A DNA stretch of 7,038 bases from Clostridiales bacterium (GTDB lineage Bacteria > Bacillota > Clostridia > Peptostreptococcales > JAAYPU01). This document shows positions 1 through 6,145 of the stretch, piece by piece (the stretch's first letter is position 1; each line of letters starts with the position of its first letter). The translations under genes and the position numbers were made by a program. The notes beneath the pieces were generated by a model that was not told where the DNA came from, made no database searches, and saw nothing but the letters and a program-made list of their open reading frames with translations. The stretch lies in contig JAAYPU010000047.1 of NCBI GenBank assembly GCA_012519645.1, positions 1 through 7,038 on the forward strand, read 5' to 3'.

Positions 1-918
1 CTGAATAGCAGGCTCTAATTCTGATTGTAATTGTTCAATAACTTTTGCTTCCAACCAAGCTTCTTCTGCTAAGAATATATCTTTGATTGGTTGTGGCAAG
101 CTGTTCCATTTGTCTGCATTAAATGCCCAAGAATGATATGGTGCCATGTTGATTCCTAAAGGCATTCCAGTTTTCATAACATCAGCAAAGTTTTGAGCTT
201 TCAATACAGTTGCATCCAATCCCAATGTACCGTCAACTGTACCTTTTTCTAATGCTAAATATGTTTCAGACATAGGAATTGTAATAGGAACTCCGCCTAA
301 TCCTTTAACAACGTCTGCCCAAGCGCCAGTTGCACGGATTGTCTTACCTTTAATATCAGATAATTTTGTGAAAGGTTTTGTCATGAACAGATAAGCTTCA
401 GTACCGCCTGCATTTACTCCATAAGGCATAAGTCCTGCTAATTCTTTTTTAACTTGTGGTTGTTCACACATTTTTTTGAAAATTTCTATTTCTGCTTTTA
501 CATCTTCTATCGGATTTAAATTATACATCCAAATCATTGAAGCATTATAGAGTTTAAAACCGTTTTTAGAATAACCAGGTCTTGGCCATCCAAAATCTGC
601 AACACCGTCTGCTATTTCTGCAGCTGCTTCTGAACCGCTAATCAGTGTACCGCCCGGATAATAATCAAATGTGATTTTACCCTTGGACACTTCTTTGATA
701 TGGTCAATAAAAGCAAGGTCTACAAGTGCATATGTTTGTGGTGGTGTATCAAGCGCAGCATAAGTTAACTTAACTTCCGGTATTTCTGTTTCTTTACTAG
801 TATCCGGACCCGGAGCTGGAGCCGGTTCAGCTTTTTGAGCACATCCGATTACGCTGACAGCTAAAATCATAACCATCACTAAAATCGAAACCATTTTGAA
901 CGTATTAGTTCTTCTCAT
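1..918 (-). CDS. dctP: TRAP transporter solute-binding lipoprotein, DctP family (3' end cut by window)
   Basis: Extracytoplasmic binding protein of the second TRAP system. It should capture an organic acid and deliver it to DctQ2/DctM2 from just upstream. The visible 306 residues begin at an ATG with the ribosome binding site AAGGGAGAG (927-935) eight bases before it. Residues 1-26 form a lipoprotein signal: MRR, a hydrophobic core, then the lipobox V-I-G-C with Cys26 as lipidation site. A Pro/Ala/Gly-rich linker follows at about 29-40. Family hallmarks are YYPGG (87-90) and G-K-T-I-R (191-195), where Arg195 matches the arginine that grips the substrate carboxylate in DctP proteins. Other hallmarks are LEKGTVDGTLG (223-233) and the later FNADKWNSLP (266-275). 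About 20-40 C-terminal residues appear missing. The family is clear; the ligand is not predictable. The 83-base gap before it contains a pentanucleotide repeat. Confidence 0.95.
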   Translation of the reverse strand, partial: MRRTNTFKMVSILVMVMILAVSVIGCAQKAEPAPAPGPDTSKETEIPEVKLTYAALDTPPQTYALVDLAFIDHIKEVSKGKITFDYYPGGTLISGSEAAAEIADGVADFGWPRPGYSKNGFKLYNASMIWMYNLNPIEDVKAEIEIFKKMCEQPQVKKELAGLMPYGVNAGGTEAYLFMTKPFTKLSDIKGKTIRATGAWADVVKGLGGVPITIPMSETYLALEKGTVDGTLGLDATVLKAQNFADVMKTGMPLGINMAPYHSWAFNADKWNSLPQPIKDIFLAEEAWLEAKVIEQLQSELEPAIQ

Positions 919-926
919 AAATACAT

Positions 927-935
927 CTCTCCCTT
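927..935 (-). promoter_or_regulatory. ribosome binding site of dctP2
   Basis: AAGGGAGAG on the minus strand, eight bases before the ATG at 918. It fixes the start codon of dctP2 and lies directly next to the AT-only repeat block, so repeat length could influence access to it. Seen in sequence; the effect on translation is inferred. Confidence 0.7.
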
Positions 936-940
936 AAATT

Positions 941-980
941 AATTAAATTAAATTAAATTAAATTAAATTAAATTAAATTA
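941..980. repeat. (AATTA)x8 pentanucleotide tandem repeat in the dctM2-dctP2 gap
   Basis: Eight perfect head-to-tail copies of AATTA (TAATT on the transcribed strand). A partial, slightly broken copy follows at 936-940, reaching the dctP2 ribosome binding site. The block is in the untranslated spacer, so a change in copy number would shift spacing by five bases without touching a reading frame. In mRNA it would be an unstructured A/U-only tract just upstream of the ribosome binding site, a context known to favour translation initiation. Short perfect repeats of this kind are prone to slipped-strand length change. Function is inferred. Confidence 0.93.
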
Positions 981-1001
981 TATTTATTTACACCCACTAG
1001 T

Positions 1002-2306
1002 TTATCCAACTAGATTCGGTAAAAATAAAACGATACCCGGGAATAATAACATCATTATGGTATGAACAAAGTCGGCCCCAACAAACGGTGCTGTCCATTT
1101 AAATATTTTATGCACCTGAAGTTTATCATCGAGTGCAGGCATACTATATACTACCAACCCGACAGGAGGCGTCAGCTGCCCGATTTCAGTTACTCTTGTA
1201 AGGATAACCCCAAACCAAATAGGATGGAAACCAAGTTCCAATATCAACGGATAGAAAATAGGAATGGTCAGCATCATCATGGCATTACCGCTCATGAAGC
1301 AGCCCAATACCATATAAATCAATATGATGACTACCATAATCATCATCGGCGGCAGGGATAATCCTCCTACTGCTTCTGCAACTACTGTTGGGAATGTGGT
1401 TACAGTAGAAAAATACATGAAAACTTGTGCGCCCATCAAAATAACATAATACATACCTGATACCTTTATAGTATCAATAATGGCAGTTTTGAACCTTTGC
1501 CAGTCCATTCTTCTTCTTGCTATGGTAATAACAAGTCCGCCTGTAACACCCATAGCGCCTGCTTCAGTAGGAGTAAACCAACCTAAAAGCATACCGACGA
1601 AAACAAATACGATCAAAGTCAGCACTTCGCCGCCCTGCTTTAAGGAACCTAATTTTTCTTTGAAGGTAGTCTTTACGCCTGAACTTGGTCCAATGTGAGG
1701 CCATTTCTTAGTAAGAAAAGCAATAAGGACAATATAGAACAAAGCCTGAGTGATTCCCGGAATAAAGCCTGCCATGAACAAACTCTTAATAGAGTTTCCG
1801 GTTACTATACCGTATACCATCAAGGCAGCACTAGGAGGTATCAATAAACCTATGGTACCGCTTGCGGCTATTACTGCAGCTGAAAAATGAGTATCATAAT
1901 TATATCTTTTCATTTCAGGTAATGCAGTTGAACCGATTGTCAAAGCAGTGGTCAATCCGGAACCGCTTATAGCTGCAAAACCAGCACAAGCAGCCGTGGT
2001 AGCCATTGCCATACCACCGCCAAAACGGCCTAACCATTTTGACGCAATGTTAAACAAATCGGTACCCAGACCTGATACAAGAATAACATTTGCCATCAGT
2101 ATGAACATTGGAATAACAGCATAATCATAGCTGGAAACAAATTCAAAAGGAATTATTCCAAATTTGGAGAATGCCGCAGCAGGGCTTATTAATATGCAAA
2201 GTCCTAAGAAGCCGATTAGCATCATGGTAGCTCCTATAGAGAGGCCAAGCCCCATTAATACCAATAATGCTATCATACCTATACCGCCAACCATTAATGG
2301 ACTCAT
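1002..2306 (-). CDS. dctM: TRAP transporter large permease subunit, DctM family (system 2)
   Basis: Large membrane subunit that forms the ion-coupled transport path of the second TRAP system. At 434 residues it has the normal family length and is almost wholly hydrophobic, consistent with about a dozen membrane segments. Conserved DctM motifs are present: LPEMKRY (129-135), LLIPPS (154-159), GWFTPTEAGA (242-251), LTIPIFYP (346-353) and LTPPVGL (378-384). The start codon overlaps the dctQ2 stop as ATGA (2303-2306), and GAAAGGAG (2317-2324) lies ten bases upstream, so translation is probably coupled to dctQ2. It is clearly related to the DctM at 4208-5530 but well diverged. One oddity is in the stretch before LTIPIFYP: this protein reads GCFMSGNA (335-342), where the other copy reads GCVIDALA, so a usually acidic position is Ser339. 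It ends in TAA, with dctP2 83 bases further on. Confidence 0.97.
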   Translation of the reverse strand: MSPLMVGGIGMIALLVLMGLGLSIGATMMLIGFLGLCILISPAAAFSKFGIIPFEFVSSYDYAVIPMFILMANVILVSGLGTDLFNIASKWLGRFGGGMAMATTAACAGFAAISGSGLTTALTIGSTALPEMKRYNYDTHFSAAVIAASGTIGLLIPPSAALMVYGIVTGNSIKSLFMAGFIPGITQALFYIVLIAFLTKKWPHIGPSSGVKTTFKEKLGSLKQGGEVLTLIVFVFVGMLLGWFTPTEAGAMGVTGGLVITIARRRMDWQRFKTAIIDTIKVSGMYYVILMGAQVFMYFSTVTTFPTVVAEAVGGLSLPPMMIMVVIILIYMVLGCFMSGNAMMMLTIPIFYPLILELGFHPIWFGVILTRVTEIGQLTPPVGLVVYSMPALDDKLQVHKIFKWTAPFVGADFVHTIMMLLFPGIVLFLPNLVG

Positions 2307-2785
2307 TTCGCATCAGCTCCTTTCAGTCCTTTTATAATGTTGAATATAACTAATATGCAGGTAATGATTAATGAGATGAGAAATAATAGTCTAAAAGGAA
2401 ATAATGAAAAATATAATGTTTCTGTAAATTCACTGGAAAGACGTTTCATCATAATTACATAGCTTTGCCATGTGATCAAGCCGAAAACAAATAAAAATGC
2501 CAATTCAGAAACGAGAAACTGCACTTTTTTTACCATTGGCGGCATCATATCAACAAACACATCTACCTTAACATGTCCTTTTTTATACGTAGTATAAGCG
2601 ATTGCCAAGCTGGCGCTTACTGCAGCTCCTAAAGTAATTAGATCGAATGCACCCAGTACGGGATGGCTTATTGCACGACCTATTACGTTAATCGTAATTA
2701 TGGCTACAATAAATGATAATGAAATGCAGGATAAAAACACTACGAGTTTCATTATAACTTCGATGAACTTCTCGAATTTAGCCAT
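2303..2785 (-). CDS. dctQ: TRAP transporter small permease subunit, DctQ family (system 2)
   Basis: Small membrane subunit that pairs with DctM2 and helps dock the binding protein. The 160 residues are typical for DctQ and show four hydrophobic segments, at about 12-35, 46-64, 88-111 and 126-150. The DctQ signature G-H-V-K-V-D (70-75) follows the second segment. The ATG at 2785 is preceded by AGGGGGA, about six bases upstream, which supports this start. It is the first gene of operon 2, behind a long non-coding leader, and its stop overlaps the dctM2 start by ATGA. It is the sequence partner of DctM2 by position; its own substrate information is nil. Confidence 0.95.
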   Translation of the reverse strand: MAKFEKFIEVIMKLVVFLSCISLSFIVAIITINVIGRAISHPVLGAFDLITLGAAVSASLAIAYTTYKKGHVKVDVFVDMMPPMVKKVQFLVSELAFLFVFGLITWQSYVIMMKRLSSEFTETLYFSLFPFRLLFLISLIITCILVIFNIIKGLKGADAK

Positions 2786-2824
2786 TCAGATCCCCCTATC
2801 TTACTTTTAATATTTTAAAATAAA

Positions 2825-2855
2825 GTTATAACTATTGCATAATTCAAATACTCAA
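2825..2855 (-). promoter_or_regulatory. weak alternative promoter close to dctQ2
   Basis: TTGAGT (2850-2855) and TATAAC (2825-2830) with a 19-base spacer. The -10 box is good, but the spacer is long and the -35 box matches only TTGA. If used, transcription would start near 2818, leaving a short leader. The palindrome at 2894-2916 and the direct repeat would then lie upstream, as activator-type sites. In such an AT-rich stretch chance matches are common. Confidence 0.22.
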
Positions 2856-2893
2856 TTAAATAGATAAAAAACAAATTTTCAGTTCTGCATAAC

Positions 2894-2916
2894 TATATAT
2901 ATGGACCAGATATACA
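2894..2916. promoter_or_regulatory. 23-bp palindrome, candidate operator
   Basis: The left arm TATATATATGG and right arm CCAGATATACA are symmetric about A2905, with 9 of 11 positions paired (mismatches at the 4th and 10th positions from the centre). The core TGG-A-CCA with odd symmetry resembles dimer-binding sites of one-component repressors such as the GntR/FadR group. That family match is inference only. The odd centre leaves too small a loop for a good RNA hairpin, which favours a DNA-binding role. Confidence 0.4.
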
Positions 2917-2953
2917 TAGTGTTTTTTAGTAATTAATTGAATGATAATAATTT

Positions 2954-2984
2954 AACGTTTTAGCTTTTGCTTGAACGTTTTAGC
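2954..2984. repeat. 11-bp direct repeat, 20-bp period
   Basis: AACGTTTTAGC occurs at 2954-2964 and again at 2974-2984, identical, with a nine-base spacer. The 20-bp period is about two helical turns, placing both copies on one DNA face, as in tandem response-regulator or activator sites. Because 20 is not a multiple of three, the copies fall in different frames and cannot be a peptide repeat. Role inferred. Confidence 0.6.
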
Positions 2985-3001
2985 ATTTAATAACTTTTTA
3001 C

Positions 3002-3027
3002 TATACAAACACCTCCCTATTTGTATA
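3002..3027 (-). promoter_or_regulatory. inverted repeat / hairpin with Shine-Dalgarno-like loop
   Basis: TATACAAA (minus strand 3027-3020) and TTTGTATA (3009-3002) form a perfect 8-bp stem around the ten-base loop TAGGGAGGTG. The loop carries a strong Shine-Dalgarno match (GGGAGG), yet the only start in reach is a TTG at 3008, three bases downstream, opening an 18-codon frame that ends at 2952. It could be an RNA element, a leader peptide start, or simply a DNA operator. Only the repeat itself is certain. Confidence 0.45.
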
Positions 3028-3126
3028 TAATTATCTATTTCATATTCAATTATCGTTAATAAAGAAACAAAAGAATTAGGATTATTAGAGAAATAGTAGT
3101 AAACTTGATTATATTTATTTATGTCC

Positions 3127-3155
3127 AGTATACCTTCTTTTGTTTTGACTGTCAA
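3127..3155 (-). promoter_or_regulatory. sigma-A promoter for operon 2
   Basis: A consensus -35 box TTGACA (3150-3155), a 17-base spacer and the -10 box TATACT (3127-3132; one difference from TATAAT). A/T-rich DNA upstream could act as an UP element. The predicted start of transcription is near 3120, about 335 bases before dctQ2. It lies past the operon 1 terminator and points at operon 2, so it is the likely main promoter for dctQ2-dctM2-dctP2. Confidence 0.72.
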
Positions 3156-3301
3156 TTTGTTTAATAAAATTTCATCGTCCCCCAGAATGCATACTTTATT
3201 TAATCTATTATTAAATTACTTTATTTTATTTGATTAAAAGCCCGTAATTAAGCGTCTTATGAACATCAAAACCGACATCTAAAAAACAACAAAAATGGTA
3301 C

Positions 3302-3342
3302 AAAATTAAACGCAGGAGGCTCAATTTTGTAAAGCTTCCTGC
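3302..3342 (-). terminator. intrinsic terminator of operon 1
   Basis: GCAGGAAGCT (3342-3333) pairs with AGCCTCCTGC (3321-3312) over ten positions with one A-C mismatch, around an 11-base loop. It is followed on the minus strand by GTTTAATTTTG and further T-rich sequence. It sits 82 bases behind the DUF169 stop. The mismatch and interrupted T-run make it less than ideal. A competing 9-bp pairing (3299-3307 with 3323-3331) shares its loop. Confidence 0.6.
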
Positions 3343-3355
3343 TATATGTTAAGAA

Positions 3356-3397
3356 CGACAAGAAAATGGTTAAAGATATCTGAATACTTTCTTGCCG
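3356..3397 (-). other. stem-loop just behind the DUF169 gene
   Basis: CGGCAAGAAA (3397-3388) pairs with TTTCTTGTCG (3365-3356) over ten positions with one G-U pair, enclosing a 22-base loop. It starts 26 bases after the DUF169 stop. No real T-run follows, so it is more likely a 3' stabilising structure or part of a double terminator than a terminator by itself. Confidence 0.4.
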
Positions 3398-3423
3398 TGA
3401 TATGAGGAAATATTATGGATTTA

Positions 3424-4170
3424 TCAAAGCTCCTTTTGTACTTCCTCCACTATTTCCTTCATCCTTTTCAAATGCGCTTCCTTTCCCCATGAGTATTGGG
3501 GCGGATGCCAGTCAATTGTTTTTAAGTTTTCCACTATCTCAGGGAGGACGTTAAATGGTATGGATAAAAACAGTCTGCCTTCAGGAAACAGTTTTCTCGC
3601 CTTCATGCCATGATGAAGCCCTGTAACCATCATGTTGACTTCTCCGCTTACATAAGGATACATATAAAGAAACTGACATCCTATAACGATTGACCCTTTT
3701 GCATTCCACGCTGCTCCGGTTCGATACGTATATGCTCTCAGAATGATTTCAGCCTGCTCTGCATTAGCAGTTACAATAAATAAATCCGGATCAAAATTAA
3801 TTTTGTCTAAAGGAGCAAAAACAACATATTTAACGCTGCCTTTTTCAAATCTATTCATATTGATATACAGTTTCCTGTTTGCACGTGGATCTTCATACAC
3901 TCCAAGTTTTGCCCCGACCTGACCTCTCTCAAATATAGGATCGCCTTCTTCCATTCCCAATAATATCGGCCCAGCTTTGCATTCATGATTGTCTGCAGTG
4001 GTATAAAAAGCGTCTTCTGAATCCTGAGCTTCCTTCAACATCTCACAGAAAGCCAGTTTTTTTTCTGATTTATGAATTCCAACGGGTTTTGTCATAAGAA
4101 ATTTAACTCCCACAGGTTTAAATTCAAAATCGAATTTATTAAATATCGATAAATCTTGTTTATTATACAT
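3424..4170 (-). CDS. DUF169 domain protein, cysteine-containing, TRAP-linked
   Basis: A 248-residue soluble protein with no signal peptide or membrane segment, matching the DUF169 family (Pfam PF02596) in length and layout. The family has no established biochemical function; it is found mainly in anaerobic bacteria and archaea. Visible family-like features are FKPVGVKF near the N-terminus (17-24), Cys42 in AFCEML, and Cys64 in HECKAGPILLG (62-72). Cys165 in VIGCQ and a C-terminal SGEVNMM...GLHHGMKARK...LSIPF region follow. Three well-separated cysteines could bind a metal or cluster, but that is inference. The start has AAGGAGGAG at about 4182-4190, and the gene begins 37 bases after dctM1, so it is the last gene of operon 1. 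It ends in tandem stops TGA TAA. Its position suggests a cytoplasmic role tied to use or sensing of the imported compound. It is not a known TRAP component. Confidence 0.88.
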   Translation of the reverse strand: MYNKQDLSIFNKFDFEFKPVGVKFLMTKPVGIHKSEKKLAFCEMLKEAQDSEDAFYTTADNHECKAGPILLGMEEGDPIFERGQVGAKLGVYEDPRANRKLYINMNRFEKGSVKYVVFAPLDKINFDPDLFIVTANAEQAEIILRAYTYRTGAAWNAKGSIVIGCQFLYMYPYVSGEVNMMVTGLHHGMKARKLFPEGRLFLSIPFNVLPEIVENLKTIDWHPPQYSWGKEAHLKRMKEIVEEVQKEL

Positions 4171-4207
4171 TATAACTCAGCTCCTCCTTAAAATTCGCAG
4201 CAACAAT

Positions 4208-5530
4208 TTATCCCATACTTCCGAAAATTAAATTCGGAAGCCAGGTAGCAATTGATGGAAAGGCTATTATTATAGCAATGCACACAAGTAAAGCTCCTAC
4301 AAAAGGCCATACACCTTTGAACAATGTTTCAACTCTAACGGAAGGTGCAACACTTTTCATTATATAAATGTTCAAGCCCACCGGCGGTGTAATGCTTCCC
4401 ATGACAGTTACTAAAAGTATGATAACTCCAAACCATATAGGATCATAGCCCATAGTATTTACAACCAGCGGATAGAAAATCGGTACTGTGAGCAGTATTA
4501 ATGCCAAAGCGTCAATAACACAGCCTAAAATCAAATAAATCACAATAATTATAGCCATGACAGCAAAATTCGGAAGGTTAAACGCTGTTACCCATGATGA
4601 CAATTGAAATGGAATGCGCGACAAAGCAAAAAATCGTCCGTAAACCACTGCGCCTGCAATCAATAAAAATATCATCGCACTTAATTTTGTCGTATCAAAA
4701 AGAGCAAGCTTCAACTTGTTTAAATCCATTTTCTTTTCAAACAGTGTAAGGACCAATAAAGCGATAGCACCGACAGCACCTGCTTCAGTAGGAGTAAACC
4801 ATCCAATGAATAATCCCCCTAACGAAACAACAAATACCAGAATAACTTCAATGAGTCCATCGGTTTTAATAGTAGCTAAGATTTCCTTTCTGTCGGCCTT
4901 TTCTCCTGCAGGTCCTAAAGAAGGATCTCTTTTACATAATATATAAATAGTTACCATATTAGCTGCGGTAAGGAGAATACCCGGCAAAACGCCTGCCATA
5001 AATAGCCGTCCAATAGACTGCTCTGTTGCAATTCCATAGATTATAAACAGTACACTCGGAGGAATCAAGCTTCCTATGGAAGCTCCCGCAGCAATACTTG
5101 AAGCTGCTAATATGTCCCCATATTTATATTTTTTCATTTCCGGATAAGCGATGGTTCCAATAGTTGCTACACTTGCTGCTAAGGAGCCGCAAATAGCGCC
5201 AAAAAGCGCACAGGCTAATTGTGCAGCCAATGCCAATCCGCCTCTTCTGTGCCCAATCAATTTATGCGATAATCTAAAAAGCCCTGAACCTATTCCGGAA
5301 TAATATGCAACAAATCCCATAAAGACAAACATAGGCACTACCGTTAACGAATATGACGAGAAATTCGTAAAAATATCTTTAGAAATAATATTAAAGGCTG
5401 CTGCAGGCGAACGCAAAAAGCAGAGTCCCCAAAATCCCGTAAGCAGCATTGCGTAGCTTACCGGCATTCCTAAAAACATTATTATAAGAAAAATCAATAA
5501 TCCTAATATACCTGCTATTGCTGGAGTCAT
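4208..5530 (-). CDS. dctM: TRAP transporter large permease subunit, DctM family (system 1)
   Basis: Large permease subunit that carries the substrate across the membrane in the first TRAP system. It is 440 residues long, full length for the family and hydrophobic throughout. Motifs seen in order are YPEMKKY (129-135), SLIPPS (154-159), GWFTPTEAGA (243-252), GCVIDALA (336-343), LLTVPIFYP (346-354) and ITPPVGL (380-386). The acidic Asp340 in the GCVIDALA stretch is present here, unlike in the second DctM. The ATG lies one base after the dctQ1 stop. Its ribosome binding site AAGGAGG (5539-5545) sits inside the last codons of dctQ1, so the pair is translationally linked. It shares its motif layout with the DctM at 1002-2306 but differs at many positions between motifs, as expected for diverged paralogues. 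Confidence 0.97.
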   Translation of the reverse strand: MTPAIAGILGLLIFLIIMFLGMPVSYAMLLTGFWGLCFLRSPAAAFNIISKDIFTNFSSYSLTVVPMFVFMGFVAYYSGIGSGLFRLSHKLIGHRRGGLALAAQLACALFGAICGSLAASVATIGTIAYPEMKKYKYGDILAASSIAAGASIGSLIPPSVLFIIYGIATEQSIGRLFMAGVLPGILLTAANMVTIYILCKRDPSLGPAGEKADRKEILATIKTDGLIEVILVFVVSLGGLFIGWFTPTEAGAVGAIALLVLTLFEKKMDLNKLKLALFDTTKLSAMIFLLIAGAVVYGRFFALSRIPFQLSSWVTAFNLPNFAVMAIIIVIYLILGCVIDALALILLTVPIFYPLVVNTMGYDPIWFGVIILLVTVMGSITPPVGLNIYIMKSVAPSVRVETLFKGVWPFVGALLVCIAIIIAFPSIATWLPNLIFGSMG

Positions 5531-5531
5531 C

Positions 5532-6059
5532 TTATTGTCCTCCTTCTTTTGAGCTTAATAATTTTTCAGGATGATTTTTTATAATTCTTATACCTTCTAT
5601 TATATTGATCAATGGTGTTATGGTAAGAAGTATAAATCCTATACAAATCAATACCATTAAATATACGATGGGAAGCCTCATTACCGGGCTTACGTCTCCC
5701 ACCTGAACCCTGCTTATTGCATAAAGTATAAGATTCCATGCAATTAAAATAAAATTTATAAAAATAACAATATTTACAATTATCGTTATGATTTTAGCTT
5801 TCTTTTCCGACATCTTTTCCAAAAGAAATGTAAGATTTGTATGCCCGCCTTCTACAGCGCAATTTGCTAAAGCAAAGCTAATCGATATCAAAGATAAATA
5901 GCATACTATTTCATACACTCCAAATATCGGCATTTCAAACAACGCACTTCTTGTAATAACATTCAATACTACCAACGCACAATTTAAAAAAAGTACGATT
6001 GCAGCAATATAATCTAATCTTTTAGCCAGCATCTTGAAAAACTTTATCGCATTATCCAT
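5532..6059 (-). CDS. dctQ: TRAP transporter small permease subunit, DctQ family (system 1)
   Basis: Small membrane subunit partnering DctM1. It has 175 residues with four hydrophobic segments, at about 16-35, 46-67, 89-115 and 129-150. The DctQ signature appears as G-H-T-N-L-T (72-77), a variant of the more common GHVxVD form seen in the other DctQ of this window. The C-terminal tail is charged (residues 160-175) and likely cytoplasmic. The ATG is preceded by GGAAGAGGTGG a few bases upstream. It follows dctP1 after 86 bases that contain a long hairpin, and its last codons hold the ribosome binding site of dctM1. Low sequence conservation is normal for DctQ; size, topology and position make the call safe. 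Confidence 0.94.
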   Translation of the reverse strand: MDNAIKFFKMLAKRLDYIAAIVLFLNCALVVLNVITRSALFEMPIFGVYEIVCYLSLISISFALANCAVEGGHTNLTFLLEKMSEKKAKIITIIVNIVIFINFILIAWNLILYAISRVQVGDVSPVMRLPIVYLMVLICIGFILLTITPLINIIEGIRIIKNHPEKLLSSKEGGQ

Positions 6060-6083
6060 ATGACCACCTCTTCCTTAAGAATT

Positions 6084-6114
6084 GTTGTGTATCCGATGCT
6101 ATCGGATACACAAC
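6084..6114 (-). other. intercistronic stem-loop between dctP1 and dctQ1
   Basis: A perfect 14-bp inverted repeat, GTTGTGTATCCGAT (6114-6101) with its complement at 6097-6084, around a three-base loop. No T-run follows, and the dctQ1 ribosome binding site comes soon after, so it is not a standard terminator. In TRAP and ABC operons such structures behind the binding-protein gene commonly protect the upstream mRNA and lower expression of the membrane genes. That role is inferred here. Confidence 0.75.
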
Positions 6115-6145
6115 TTATTAGAAATATTGGTTGGGAGGGATTATC

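Larger units (their letters stand above)
2786..3423. other. 638-base gene-free region between the two operons (terminator, promoter, leader)
   Basis: Strongly AT-rich DNA with no convincing gene. From the operon 1 side it holds two stem-loops (3356-3397, 3312-3342), then a sigma-A promoter (3127-3155). An inverted repeat (3002-3027), a direct repeat (2954-2984) and a palindrome (2894-2916) follow before dctQ2. Transcription from the promoter would give dctQ2 a leader of about 335 bases. No known riboswitch or T-box consensus was recognised in it. A 67-codon open frame (2952-3155) begins with the TTG of the -35 box and has no ribosome binding site, so it was not called. Its in-frame upstream extension reaches a stop near 3216 without a normal start codon. 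Confidence 0.7.

Noticed and set aside
1062..1361. 99-codon plus-strand open frame
   Set aside because: Antisense shadow of dctM2; low-complexity His/Asn/Gln-rich translation and no gene-like context.
1480..1698. 72-codon plus-strand open frame
   Set aside because: Antisense shadow of dctM2. A similar shadow appears at 4716-4946 opposite the same conserved PTEAGA region of dctM1, which explains their resemblance.
2786..3120. Known riboswitch or T-box in the operon 2 leader
   Set aside because: No T-box consensus, glycine, lysine, SAM or other conserved core was recognised by eye; a covariance search would be needed to settle it.
2952..3155. 67-codon minus-strand open frame between the operons
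   Set aside because: It starts with TTG that is part of the -35 box TTGACA, has no ribosome binding site, resembles no family I know, and contains DNA-level repeats in different frames. A degenerate gene remnant cannot be fully excluded.
6084..6114. Intrinsic terminator between dctP1 and dctQ1
   Set aside because: The stem is strong but no T-run follows, and it lies within an operon with dctQ1 starting shortly after.
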